The position numbers and the translations under genes are program-made. This document shows, piece after piece, positions 33,328 to 42,644 of a stretch of 64,000 nucleotides of DNA. The DNA comes from Frankia casuarinae (lineage in GTDB: Bacteria > Actinomycetota > Actinomycetes > Frankiales > Frankiaceae): the NCBI RefSeq assembly GCF_000013345.1, contig NC_007777.1, positions 3,906,001-3,970,000 on the forward strand, read 5' to 3'. The notes beneath the pieces are model-generated. The model was given only the letters and a program-made list of their open reading frames with translations. It had not been told where the DNA came from and made no database searches. The number at the start of each line of letters is the position of its first letter. Position 1 is the stretch's first letter.

Positions 33328-34859
33328 GATCCGGGCCGGTCCTCGGGTGGGGTCGCGGCCCCACCCGGACGGGCGGAGGAACCGGTGCGGGGTCGACGCC
33401 GCCAGCCCGGCGGTGCCCCTGCCGGTCCCGGCCGGAAAGACCCGCCACCGCCAGCCGGAGGGGTAGGCGGCGGGCCTCCGGGTCCCCCCAGGCCGGTCGG
33501 CCCCGTAGACCCTGACGATCCCGCGGGTCCTGGAGGACCCGACGGGCCTGGAGGTCCTGACGGACCCGGGGGTCCGGGTCTGCGTTCCCGTTCCACGCTC
33601 CCGCCGGGCGAGGCACTCGACGGGCGTCGCCGCAGGCTGACCTGCCCCGGCCGCCCACCAGACGCAGCGGTACCGGGCCCGCCACGCCGGTCGCCGACCG
33701 GTTCCCGGCCCCCGGGGTCACCCTCCCCGCCTACAGAGGTGTCCCCGGCCGGTCGGGGTCGCGGCTGCGATCGGGGCTGCCGGTGCGGCCCAGGCTGGGA
33801 CTGTCCCCGCCGGCGACGCCCCGGATCGGGCAGGCTCCGTGGTTCCCCGAGCCCACCCGGCTCCCCCGATCCGGATCCACCGGAACCATCCCCCGACGGC
33901 CGCCCACCACCACCCGGCCCACCACGGCGGCCACCACCACCGGGGCCACCACCGCGGCCGCCGCGGAGCGCCTGCGCCCAGTAGGCGGTCTGCACCGCCT
34001 GCAACGCGGCCCGGAACGGCGCCCGGGACACCCCCTGCGCGAGCACATACGCCTCGGCGACCGGAATCAGCCGCCACACCAGGAACGGCATGAACGCGGC
34101 GATCCCGATCACCGCCATGCCCGTCAGATAGCGGCCCCACCCACCCGGTGTGGCCCGGTCCCCGTCCGCGGCGATCAGATCCGCGCCGACCCGCAACGCG
34201 ATGAAAACCGCCGGTTTCGCGAACGCGACCGCCACCGTTATCTTCACCAGCTGGCCCGCCGCCTGCCGCGCCGACGGCATCGTCATCCCCGCGAACGACA
34301 ACGGCGCCAACACGGCGACGATCATCGCCAGCGCGTTACGGACCACGAGTTCCAGAAAGACCATCACCGTCGCCAGGAACACCATCACGGAGACCAGCAG
34401 TCCGGGAATGTCCCGCGACGGCGGCAACGACACGATCGTCAGCAGCTCCTGCTGGCCCCCGTTACCGGAAAGCACCGCGACGGCGATGACATCGGTCAGG
34501 GACAGCAGCCGATCAACGAGCCAGGGAAACCCCAGGATCGCGAGCACCGCCAGCGGAATATCCCGCGCCAGCCGCGCGAACGCCCGCCCCGGCTCCCCCG
34601 ACACCACGGCCGCCGCCACCCCCAGCACAGTCGACCCGACCAGCAGCAGACAGGAGACCGACGCCACCGTCTGATACGCCCCGCCCTTGCCCACGAAGAA
34701 CGCCGCGGTCACCTCCGGCCGCGTCGACGTCGAGACAAAATCACCGAGCAACGCCCGGGTCTGCTCCCCCAGAGAATCGACGAACCAGCCGATCATCACC
34801 TTGGCGGCCTTCTCCACCACCGCGGTGGAACCCTCACGCAGATAATCCAGAACGATCAT
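33324..34859 (-). CDS. VirB6/TrbL-like polytopic membrane protein with collagen-like tail (511 aa)
   Basis: The N-terminal ~290 residues contain several membrane segments (CLLLVGSTVLGVAAAVVSGE, IPLAVLAILGFPWLVDRLL, VSVMVFLATVMVFLELVVRN, AMIVAVLAPLSFAGM, GMAVIGIAAFMPFLVWRLIP). This matches TrbL/VirB6-like inner-membrane channel proteins of type IV secretion. The C-terminal ~210 residues are Gly/Pro/Arg-rich, with collagen-like G-P-x triplets (PGPPGPSGPPGPSGPPGPAG) near residues 430-460. The tail is probably disordered and may reach the periplasm or cell wall. The ATG at 34859 is used. The gene is coupled to the SCO6880-like gene by ATGA. Confidence 0.8.
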   Translation of the reverse strand: MIVLDYLREGSTAVVEKAAKVMIGWFVDSLGEQTRALLGDFVSTSTRPEVTAAFFVGKGGAYQTVASVSCLLLVGSTVLGVAAAVVSGEPGRAFARLARDIPLAVLAILGFPWLVDRLLSLTDVIAVAVLSGNGGQQELLTIVSLPPSRDIPGLLVSVMVFLATVMVFLELVVRNALAMIVAVLAPLSFAGMTMPSARQAAGQLVKITVAVAFAKPAVFIALRVGADLIAADGDRATPGGWGRYLTGMAVIGIAAFMPFLVWRLIPVAEAYVLAQGVSRAPFRAALQAVQTAYWAQALRGGRGGGPGGGGRRGGPGGGGRPSGDGSGGSGSGEPGGLGEPRSLPDPGRRRRGQSQPGPHRQPRSQPRPRPAGDTSVGGEGDPGGREPVGDRRGGPGTAASGGRPGQVSLRRRPSSASPGGSVERERRPGPPGPSGPPGPSGPPGPAGSSGSTGPTGLGGPGGPPPTPPAGGGGSFRPGPAGAPPGWRRRPRTGSSARPGGAATPPEDRPGS

Positions 34860-34983
34860 CTTGTTGTCCCCGCGCAGACCCCCGCCGAGACACCTGCGAC
34901 ACCCGAGACACCTGGGACCACCGGTGGCCCTGGCCGCGGCGCAGACCGGGGAACCCGGCTGGCGGGGCAGGGAGAGGGGCGAC

Positions 34984-35490
34984 TCACTGGGCCAGCCAGG
35001 AAATCAGATCCGGGGCGTACACGATGACGATCGCGCCGCCACCCCCACCGAGCAGCATCCCCATCCCCCGGACCCCGCCCGGCCCGGACCCGGACACCCG
35101 CCCGATCCCGAGCGCCGCTCCCCCGATGATCGCCACGGCGATGCAGCACGCCAACGCGACCTGCGACGCCGTATCAAGAAGATCCATGATCCGATCCCGG
35201 CCCGGCAGGTCATGCCAGTCCGGCGTCACCTCGATCGGATCCGGCATCCGCCGAGTGCCCGACGGCGACGGCACCCCACCCGACGGCGAGGGTGAGCGGG
35301 TGCCCAGCGCGAGTACCGGCCCGGCCGACCGAACCGGCCCGACCGCCGCCGACGCCGGAGCCGCACTGGCGCCCAAGAGCGTACCGAGACCGCACAGCAC
35401 CACCACCCACCACCGCCAGCCACACGACCACCGTCGTCGACAACGCCGTCCCCGCCGGGGACGACGCGACGAACCACGCCGAATGATCAT
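34984..35490 (-). CDS. VirB2-like small secreted/membrane protein (168 aa)
   Basis: The N-terminal ~50 residues form an Arg-rich start, a hydrophobic stretch (WWVVVLCGLGTLLGASAAPA) and an Ala-x-Ala site, like a signal peptide. After a Pro/Ser linker come two hydrophobic helices (QVALACCIAVAIIGGAALGI and GMLLGGGGGAIVIVYAPDLI), as in VirB2/TrbC-type pilin-like proteins. The ATG at 35490 has GGAGG five bases upstream; a GTG two codons earlier is less likely. It is the first gene of the VirB-like block, and a 124-bp gap separates it from the VirB6-like gene. It may form the pilus or channel subunit. Confidence 0.7.
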   Translation of the reverse strand: MIIRRGSSRRPRRGRRCRRRWSCGWRWWVVVLCGLGTLLGASAAPASAAVGPVRSAGPVLALGTRSPSPSGGVPSPSGTRRMPDPIEVTPDWHDLPGRDRIMDLLDTASQVALACCIAVAIIGGAALGIGRVSGSGPGGVRGMGMLLGGGGGAIVIVYAPDLISWLAQ

Positions 35491-35885
35491 CGACACCTCC
35501 GGGAGCGCTCGAACCCCTCACATCCCAGCTGTGTGAACCGCCACCCCCGAACCGGAAGCCGCCACGGGCAATCGGTCGGATCTCCACCGTCCAACCCCCT
35601 GCTGACTCCACGCTGGCGTCGCTACGACCATTTGACCCCGCCGGGATTCTTGTCAAGCACGCAGAGACCTACGGCAAAAGGATGAATGAGGCGTGGCCGA
35701 TGCTCCACACGGACGGCACCTTTGCTATGAGTAAGAGCCGGACTGAGCGGAGGAGAAAGCGATAGCATCGCCTGTCAACGAGGACAGATCGTGACCACCG
35801 TCAATTCGGTGGTCACTTCGTGAAGCATCCGCTATTACCGCGGGTCGCGCATCCGATCGGGTCCGCGGCGCGGGGCGTTGGCGGG
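35491..35885. other. Intergenic region with promoter for the VirB-like block
   Basis: No gene is supported. The region must hold the promoter of the VirB2-like gene and the end of the small HTH gene. It contains the 10-bp inverted repeat at 35791-35816. Confidence 0.5.
35791..35816. promoter_or_regulatory. Perfect 10-bp inverted repeat (operator or terminator)
   Basis: GTGACCACCG, six bases TCAATT, then CGGTGGTCAC. The arms pair perfectly. No U-run follows on either strand, so an operator is at least as likely as a terminator. It lies 70 bp downstream of the HTH gene and upstream of the VirB2-like gene. Confidence 0.6.
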
Positions 35886-36251
35886 TCAGCGGGGGTGTGA
35901 CTGGCAGGCATGATCCGGGTCTGCCGGTTGCCATGCACTCAGGTCGGGCAGGACATCGACGACGCGACGGGGCGGGCGGTCGGAAGAACGCCGCCGGCGC
36001 GGCCGGTGGGTGTGTGGTCGGCTGCTCCACCAGCGGTCGAAGGCCTCGGGATGAAAGTGACGGGCACCGCTGGCCCGGCCGGCGGCGTCCAGGGGATTCG
36101 GCGCCGGGTGGCCATCTCGAGCACCGCGGGTCATCGCCGTGCCGACCGTGCTGACGGCGACCCCGTACCGTCGCGCCAATTCCCGGATCGTCAACCCGCC
36201 GGCCCCACCCGTCGGTGACGCATACCTACCGTCAACCGTTTTCGGTGTCAC
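35886..36251 (-). CDS. Small HTH DNA-binding protein (121 aa)
   Basis: Residues about 15-60 contain GGLTIRELARRYGVAVSTVG followed by TAMTRGARDGHPAPNPL, a compact helix-turn-helix that resembles resolvase or excisionase-type HTH proteins. The rest is Arg/Pro-rich with RHFHPEAFDRWWSSRP, a typical ending of such one-domain proteins. The GTG at 36251 is preceded by GGAGG; a TTG at 36293 is less likely. It lies between the LysM-BTAD gene and the VirB2-like gene and could regulate one or both. Confidence 0.65.
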   Translation of the reverse strand: MTPKTVDGRYASPTGGAGGLTIRELARRYGVAVSTVGTAMTRGARDGHPAPNPLDAAGRASGARHFHPEAFDRWWSSRPHTHRPRRRRSSDRPPRRVVDVLPDLSAWQPADPDHACQSHPR

Positions 36252-36490
36252 GGTCGGCCCCCTCCACCCCACTGCACCTGCTGCGATTTCCAAGGTACGC
36301 CGGGGGATTGATCACGAACTGGCCGTACGGTTCTCACCCGTTAACGATCGTTTCCCGTGTCGGGTCGTCCGTCGTCTCACCATCGCTCACCATGAACCGT
36401 CACGGTGGGCCTTTTCCGGCGGCCAGCAGAAACGGCCTCTCATGCCACCGAGCGTATGTCCTGATGATCGGCGCCTACAGCCCCACACGA

Positions 36491-39400
36491 TCAAGATCTT
36501 CGGATTCGGAGATCGACCGGTGGCCGGCGGTGGGTGCTGTGGGTGAGGGTGCGGTAGAGGGTTTCGAGGTCGGGGTCGGTGGCGCCGTCCCAGAGGGGGT
36601 CGGCTTGTTCGGCGCGCAGGTAGGAGTGGTATTCGGCGCGGACGGCGCTGCGGTCGCCGGCGTGGGCGTAGGCGCGCATGCGCTGGGCGAACAGGCCGGG
36701 GTGGGCGGGCAGGACGGCGAGGCCGCGGCGGGTGGCGTCGAGGACGGCGGCGGTATCGCCGTGGGTGAGGTGCAGGTCGGCGAGGAGGAGGGCGGCGCGG
36801 ACAACGGTGGTGGTGAGCTGGGAGCCGAGTTCGGCGTCGATCCACGGGTGGCGGGCGGGGGTGCCGCGGACAAGGTCGAGTCCCTCGGTGAGGGCGGCGA
36901 TGGCGACCTCGGGATGGCGACGATGGGCTTCGGCGTGGCGGATGTGGGCGTGGAGCAGGTCGAGGTCGGTGACGACGGCGGGGTGGAGGGTGATGGTGGT
37001 GCGGCGGGTCGGGAGCCATTGCCGGGCCTGTTCGCCGACGAGGGCGACGAGGATGCTGCGGGCGCGGCCGAGCTGGTTGTTGATGGAGCGGGTCTGGGCG
37101 CCGGTGGGCCAGAGGGCGGCTTCCAGGTCGGTGCGGGTGCGGCCGCGGTGGGTGGCGAGCCAGGCGAGGACTTCCAGGGTGCGTTCGCGGGCAAGGTCGC
37201 GTGAGGGTCGGCGGCCGTCGCGGGCGACGACGGCCAGGGGGCCGAGGAGGCCGATCATCACCTGCCAGTCGGGGCCGGTGTAGGGGGCGGGGTCGGGTTC
37301 GGCGGGTGGCAGGGGGACGGGGTGGGGTGGTTGGTCGGCGTCGTCGAGGAGAAGGAGCAGATCGCGGAGTTCGTCGGCGGCCATCTGGGCGGGGAGGACG
37401 CGTAGGCCGAGGGGGTCGAGTCGCCACAGAGGTTCCCCGCCGGGTTCTGCCGGTCCGTCGAAGATGAGCCGCCAGGTGGCGGCATTCTCGTCGGGGTCCG
37501 GACTGGCCGGGTGGTGGGTGACGACGGCGAGTCCCTGGCCGCCGCCGCCGGCGAGGTCGATCAGGTCGGCGTGGGCGTGGGGGTCGTGGTCTGTGGGGTG
37601 TGGGAGGACGACGAGGGCCGCGGTCGGTTCCCAGTTCTCCACGGGGACGGCCGCGCGGGCGGCGAAGGTGGAGGTGTGGCCGGTGGCGGCGAGTTCGTCG
37701 TGGAGGGCCTGCAGGTCAGGGATGATCCGGTCGAGGAGGGTGGGGAGGTCGTCGGCGATGTCGATCCGGTCGTCGTCGAGGAAGCCGAGGGGGTCGAAGC
37801 CGACGGCCTCGATGCGGGGTGTTGCGGCGAGGGGGGACAGGGCGAGGGTGGCGAGCAGGGCGCGGGCCAGCGCGCGGAGGCCTTCGGTGCCGGTGTCGCC
37901 CGGGTCGAGGGTGAGGATCCCGAGGGCTTCCAGGTCGGCGTAGAGCTCGGCGCCGTCGGGTTCGGTGCCGAGTTGGACGAGAAGCGGGCAGGGCGGCGGG
38001 AGGTCGGGAAGCGGAGGTAGCGGGGCGGTGGGAGGCAGGATCCAGATCCGGCCGTCGACCTGCGCGTGCCAGGGTACCGGCGGGTCGGGACGGGGCTGGC
38101 GGAGGTAGACGTCGATGGTGCCGTCCGGGCGGACGAGGACGACCAGGGGTTCGGGACCTTCGGTGGGACCCGCGGGCCCGTGCACGGTGGGGATGTGCTG
38201 GGCGGCGAGTGCGCGGAGGGCGGCGTCGAGGCGGGACAGCCCGTCGGGGTCGGCGGTGGCGAGGACCGCGGTGTGCAGGGCGATGGTGCGCGGGTGGGGC
38301 GGGGGCGATGCGCCGCGCCGGTCGAGGCTTTGGTCGCGCCGTCGGCGCCGCGAGGTGACGGTGGACGCGACGGCCGCGGTGAGAAGGCCGGCGGCGCCGA
38401 CCCAGACGGGGAGGAGGTTCGGCGCGGTGGTGTGGTTCGGCGCGGTGGTGTGGTCGTCGTGCCGGGTCGCTGCGGGTGCGCTCGGGGACGGCCGGGTGGG
38501 GCCGGGTGCCAGCGACGTCGCTCTTACGATCCCCGGTGGGCTGGGCGCGTTCGGGTCCGACGTCGACGGCCCGTCGCCCGGGGGCGCCGCGGATCCGGCG
38601 CTGGGCGGCGCGGCACTGGACGTCGGCGCGCCGTTGCTGCCGGCGAGCACGGGTAGTCGGAGGATCATGCCGGGGTTAAGGAGGTTCGGGTCGTGGAGGC
38701 GTCGTCCGGCGGGATCCGTCGCGCCCTGGTTGGCGTGGAAGATCTGCCCGACCAGGTGCGGAAGGTCGTGCTTCGGGACGTCGGGGTAGGCGTTGTGGGC
38801 GATGTCCCAGAGCGTCTCGCCGGGACGAACCGTGTGGGTCGTCTCGGTCGGTGGGGTGCCTCGTGCCGGTTTCGCTGTGCCGGTGGTGGCGTTCGGGGTC
38901 GCGGATGCTGTGGTCGGTGCGGGGGCGAGGGGGATCCGTAGCAGGGTTCCGTCGCCGATCACCACGAAGTCGGGTGGGAGGGTGGTGCCGTCGGGTTGGC
39001 GCAGGCCGACGCTGGCGTCGCGGACCTCCTTCCACCGGTCCAGGTTGCCGAGGAACTGCGCGGCGACGGATCGCAGGGTGTCATAGGGGCCGCAGCGGTA
39101 GATGTCCCCGAAGAGCCGTCTCGGTTCCGGTAGCCCATGCCCGATCGGCCCCGGCCCGGGGCTGGCCTGGACGGGGCCGGCCAGGACGTCTGCAGCCGGG
39201 GCGGGGGCGGTGCCACCGAGGACGGTTGTGACGTCGGCGGATGCGCTCGCCGTGGCCGCCGGGTGCCCGGACGGGCCGGTCGTGGTCGGGGTGGCGGCGA
39301 GGGCGGCCCGGGAGGAGAGCAGGCTGACGGCGAGGGAGGCCAGCGCCACCCATCGCGCCGTGGCGCGCCGGACCACGTTCGGCGCGGGAAGGCGCCATCC

Positions 39401-39862
39401 GGCGCGTTCCGGCACGGTCGGCGCGTTGGACACGCCGCCGGGGCGGGCCGTGCCGTGTGGACCGCGTCGGCTCCGGGCGGTCTGGGTGAGGGCTTCCCCG
39501 ATGATGCACAGGGTGAGGTAGGCCCAGGTCAGCCAGGCCAGCACGGCGAGGGTGTCGGGGACGACGTCGGGGTGGAGGTAGCCCCGGGTGGCCAGCGTCG
39601 CCCACCGGGCGGGTTCCCAGGTGGTGGGCAGCGGGTTTCCCCGCCAGGCGGCCAGGAACACCGGCACGGCGGTGAGGAAGACCAGCAGGCCGAGAAGCGC
39701 GGCCAGGCCGCGCAGCGCCTGCCCGGCCGACGGGCGGGCCACACCGGCGGTCGCCCCCGTCCGTGAGCGTCGGCGTGCCGGCGTCCGGCCGGGTGGGGGG
39801 CCGAGTCGGCATTGATGATCTCGATGGTCGGCATGGCGGCGGGTGGGGGTGAGCTGGGGCAT
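36491..39862 (-). CDS. LysM- and BTAD-domain membrane regulator (1123 aa)
   Basis: The N-terminal ~230 residues hold several hydrophobic segments (ALLGLLVFLTAVPVFLAAW, LAVLAWLTWAYLTLCIIGEA, WVALASLAVSLLSSRAALA). A LysM domain follows (HTVRPGETLWDIAHNAYPDV ... NPGMILRLPVL), and another hydrophobic segment (LLPVWVGAAGLLTAAVASTV). The C-terminal ~260 residues form a SARP-type part: a winged helix (ERTLEVLAWLATHRGRTRTD, ALWPTGAQTRSINNQLGRAR) and a BTAD TPR region (VVTDLDLLHAHIRHAEAHRR). This architecture is frequent beside actinobacterial Tad/T4SS-like loci. LysM can bind peptidoglycan, so the protein may couple cell-wall state to gene expression. It starts at an ATG preceded by GGGAGAA. Confidence 0.88.
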   Translation of the reverse strand: MPQLTPTRRHADHRDHQCRLGPPPGRTPARRRSRTGATAGVARPSAGQALRGLAALLGLLVFLTAVPVFLAAWRGNPLPTTWEPARWATLATRGYLHPDVVPDTLAVLAWLTWAYLTLCIIGEALTQTARSRRGPHGTARPGGVSNAPTVPERAGWRLPAPNVVRRATARWVALASLAVSLLSSRAALAATPTTTGPSGHPAATASASADVTTVLGGTAPAPAADVLAGPVQASPGPGPIGHGLPEPRRLFGDIYRCGPYDTLRSVAAQFLGNLDRWKEVRDASVGLRQPDGTTLPPDFVVIGDGTLLRIPLAPAPTTASATPNATTGTAKPARGTPPTETTHTVRPGETLWDIAHNAYPDVPKHDLPHLVGQIFHANQGATDPAGRRLHDPNLLNPGMILRLPVLAGSNGAPTSSAAPPSAGSAAPPGDGPSTSDPNAPSPPGIVRATSLAPGPTRPSPSAPAATRHDDHTTAPNHTTAPNLLPVWVGAAGLLTAAVASTVTSRRRRRDQSLDRRGASPPPHPRTIALHTAVLATADPDGLSRLDAALRALAAQHIPTVHGPAGPTEGPEPLVVLVRPDGTIDVYLRQPRPDPPVPWHAQVDGRIWILPPTAPLPPLPDLPPPCPLLVQLGTEPDGAELYADLEALGILTLDPGDTGTEGLRALARALLATLALSPLAATPRIEAVGFDPLGFLDDDRIDIADDLPTLLDRIIPDLQALHDELAATGHTSTFAARAAVPVENWEPTAALVVLPHPTDHDPHAHADLIDLAGGGGQGLAVVTHHPASPDPDENAATWRLIFDGPAEPGGEPLWRLDPLGLRVLPAQMAADELRDLLLLLDDADQPPHPVPLPPAEPDPAPYTGPDWQVMIGLLGPLAVVARDGRRPSRDLARERTLEVLAWLATHRGRTRTDLEAALWPTGAQTRSINNQLGRARSILVALVGEQARQWLPTRRTTITLHPAVVTDLDLLHAHIRHAEAHRRHPEVAIAALTEGLDLVRGTPARHPWIDAELGSQLTTTVVRAALLLADLHLTHGDTAAVLDATRRGLAVLPAHPGLFAQRMRAYAHAGDRSAVRAEYHSYLRAEQADPLWDGATDPDLETLYRTLTHSTHRRPPVDLRIRRS

Positions 39863-39879
39863 GGCGGTTCTCCCGTGGG

Positions 39880-40289
39880 TTACGGGCCGCGGAGGGCGAC
39901 GGCGGACCGGGTCTGGGTGACCGTGGCGCCGGTCCGGCCGGACAGGGCGAGCAGGACATAGGTGATGCGCGTCTGAACGATGACCGTCACCGCGTCACCA
40001 GCGACGGTGATCGTGCCGTCGATGTGGTGACGGTCGAGGTAGGCGCGGGCGGCCGCGTCGGCCGCGGCCGGATCGAGGGTGGGACTGCCCGCACGCAGGC
40101 TGGCCGGGGCGATCTGTTGGGCGCCGGCGCGGGCGGCCTTGCCGGCGAGGTCGGAGGCGTCGGCGTTGGCATACAGGACCCGGCCGGTGTCGGCGATCAG
40201 TCCGGCGAGCAGGACCGCGCCGGCGAACAGCACCGCCAGCAGGAGGCTGACCGACCCCTGGTCACCGTGTTGGGCGGAGCGGGTGATGG

Positions 40290-40293
<4 letters not shown>
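39880..40293 (-). CDS. TadG/pilus-assembly-like protein (137 aa)
   Basis: The N-terminus GDQGSVSLLLAVLFAGAVLL then AGLIADTGRVLYANADASDL is the TadG-like (Rv3654c-type) signature: a glycine-led prepilin-like motif, a single hydrophobic helix, and a DTG-R region. The rest is a short beta-rich domain. The GTG at 40293 overlaps the upstream stop (GTGA). It ends 17 bp before the LysM-BTAD gene. Proteins of this type are minor pseudopilins of Tad-like machines. Confidence 0.82.
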
Positions 40294-40855
<562 letters not shown>

Positions 40856-40859
<4 letters not shown>

Positions 40860-41389
40860 GACGTCCGACCCGCGCCGGCGGGCACCGGTCCGCCGACGGC
40901 CAGCGGCGCGGTCCTCGTCGATGCGGCGCGCTCTGGTGCCACCGGTTGTGGGACGAACCGCAGCCGTGGCCCGGAGGCGGAGCGGGCAACCGTCGTGCCC
41001 AGGACCGAGGTGACGGTCACCGTCACGGTTACCAGATCCGGCGTGACCGCCACATCCGTCGTCACGCTGGTGACCGACCGGCTGGATCGGGCGAGCCGGT
41101 CCGCGACCGCTGTGGCGTCCTCGACGGTCCCATCGGGGCTCTGCATGATCTCCAAGGCGCGCTGCGCGGAGGCGCCGGCCGCCTGAACAGCCAGCCATCG
41201 CAGACCCAACCCGAGGACGATCACGAGGAGGGTCATGACCCCGCCCATTACCACGGCCAGTTCGACCGGGCTGCTTCCGGCATTGCGGACGGCTCGTCGA
41301 CGGAGGGCTCGTCGGCGGGCGGGGTGGCCGCCCGCCGCGGGACGGGCCGCGGCTACTACTGGCAGGTGGTGGGATCGGCGCTGGTGCAT
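40856..41389 (-). CDS. TadE-like pseudopilin (177 aa)
   Basis: The motif AGSSPVELAVVMGGVMTLLV then IVLGLGLRWLAVQAAGASAQ is the TadE hydrophobic segment with its leading Glu. An Arg-rich 35-residue stretch precedes it, and a beta-rich domain (VTPDLVTVTVTVTSVLGTTV) follows. The ATG at 41389 has GGAG five bases upstream and overlaps the previous gene by 34 bp; no better start exists. It is followed by ATGA coupling to the next TadE-like gene. Together these genes would supply minor pseudopilins to the Tad-like machine. Confidence 0.78.
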
Positions 41390-41763
41390 ACATGCTCCGC
41401 GACCTCGGTCGCCTTCGCCCGCAGAATCACGATCACCAGCGCCGCGATCAGGACCAGACCCACCGCGATGACCGCCGTCGGCAGCGCATCACCCCGGTCA
41501 CGCCCATCTTCAGCGGCCCGCTGGTGAAGATTCGTCCACCACAGGTGGGCCAAGGCCAGCAGTACCCCGAGTCGGCGCATCGCCGCCACCGTCCTCTCTC
41601 TTCGTCGGTCTCTTCGTCGGCTGGATTCCGTGGGTTCATGTCGCTCGTCGATCCGGCGTGCCTGGCGGCGGTGGGCGGGACGCGACCGGAACCCGGTCCG
41701 ATCAGGAGCGGACCGAGCCGGGGCTGCGTGATCCGGGGCTGCGTGACCCGGGCTGGGTGTCAT
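41356..41763 (-). CDS. Small membrane protein (135 aa), possible Flp/Tad-associated subunit
   Basis: The start ATG at 41763 overlaps the tadC stop (ATGA). The N-terminal 80 residues are Arg/Pro-rich and polar. A single hydrophobic helix (ALPTAVIAVGLVLIAALVIV) lies near residue 100, followed by a short tail with two cysteines. Its position between TadC and TadE-like genes is where small Flp- or TadE-related proteins occur in actinobacterial loci. No classical Flp processing site was seen. I cannot assign an exact function. Confidence 0.65.
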   Translation of the reverse strand: MTPSPGHAAPDHAAPARSAPDRTGFRSRPAHRRQARRIDERHEPTESSRRRDRRRERTVAAMRRLGVLLALAHLWWTNLHQRAAEDGRDRGDALPTAVIAVGLVLIAALVIVILRAKATEVAEHVCTSADPTTCQ

Positions 41764-42644
41764 GGGGTGGCTTCGACGCCGGTGAGGATCACCAGCAGGG
41801 GGATGGTGAGGAAGGCGACGAAGGCCAGGGCGACCATGACCGCCGGCAGCTCCATCGCGGCGTCCGCGACGGAGGCCGCGAGCCGGGCCTGCGCGGCCTC
41901 CGCGGCGCGCAGGTGGGTGCTCTTGCTCTGCAACGCGAGGACCGGGGACGCGCCGCGCAGCGCCGAGCTGACCGTCAGGCGCAGCTCGGCGAACTCCGCC
42001 ACCGGCACTCGCACGGCAAGGCGGTTCAGCCCGGCGTCCGGCGGGACATGGCGGGCGCGGGCCCACTGCAGGGCGGCGCGGATCTCGGTGAAGGCCCATC
42101 CCCGGCCGGCATCGGCCGCGGTCTGCAGCGCGGTATGCAGCGACAGCCCACCGACCAGCAGGATCCGCACCAGATCGAGATAGGCGGCCACGGCCAGCCT
42201 CGTCTCCTGCCGGCGGGCACTCGCCCGGCGGTGCAGCGGCCGATCCGCCCACACGAACCCGAACGGCACCGCGGCGACACAGCCGAGCGGCAGGGTCGTC
42301 GCGGGCAGCACGATCCCGCTCGCCCACCCCACCGCGGCCAGCCCCACCGTGGCGCTCACCACGACCAGCAGGCGGATCATCCTGGTCGCGGTGTGCGCGG
42401 CCGGGTCGAGGCCGAGCACGGCAAGGTCCTCGGCGAGGAGCAGTCGCCGCGCCCACACGGGGCCGACGGTCTGCTCGAACCGGCGGTGGACCTGCCCGGC
42501 CCAGCGGCCACCGGTCGCACCCCGGGCCGGCTGCTGGTCGGGTGCGGGGGTCGGGCGCAGGCTCCGCCCGAGGAGGAACAACCCGGCGCCGACGATCGCA
42601 CCGCAAAGAGCCGGTACTGCCGGGTCGGACAGCGGGCCGGTCAT
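41760..42644 (-). CDS. tadC: TadC-like inner-membrane platform protein (GspF domain), 294 aa
   Basis: A type II secretion F domain is visible in LAVAAYLDLVRILLVGGLSL then HTALQTAADAGRGWAFTEIR. It is flanked by hydrophobic segments (MIRLLVVVSATVGLAAVGWA, LPLGCVAAVPFGFVWADRPL, and the C-terminal LPAVMVALAFVAFLTIPLLV). The order and size fit TadC. The ATG at 42644 overlaps the tadB stop (ATGA). TadB and TadC together form the membrane platform on which the TadA ATPase acts. Confidence 0.85.
   Translation of the reverse strand: MTGPLSDPAVPALCGAIVGAGLFLLGRSLRPTPAPDQQPARGATGGRWAGQVHRRFEQTVGPVWARRLLLAEDLAVLGLDPAAHTATRMIRLLVVVSATVGLAAVGWASGIVLPATTLPLGCVAAVPFGFVWADRPLHRRASARRQETRLAVAAYLDLVRILLVGGLSLHTALQTAADAGRGWAFTEIRAALQWARARHVPPDAGLNRLAVRVPVAEFAELRLTVSSALRGASPVLALQSKSTHLRAAEAAQARLAASVADAAMELPAVMVALAFVAFLTIPLLVILTGVEATP

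Noticed and set aside
32476-33984. 502-aa plus-strand open frame
   Set aside because: Antisense to the SCO6880-like and VirB6-like genes; Gly/Pro-rich with no fold.
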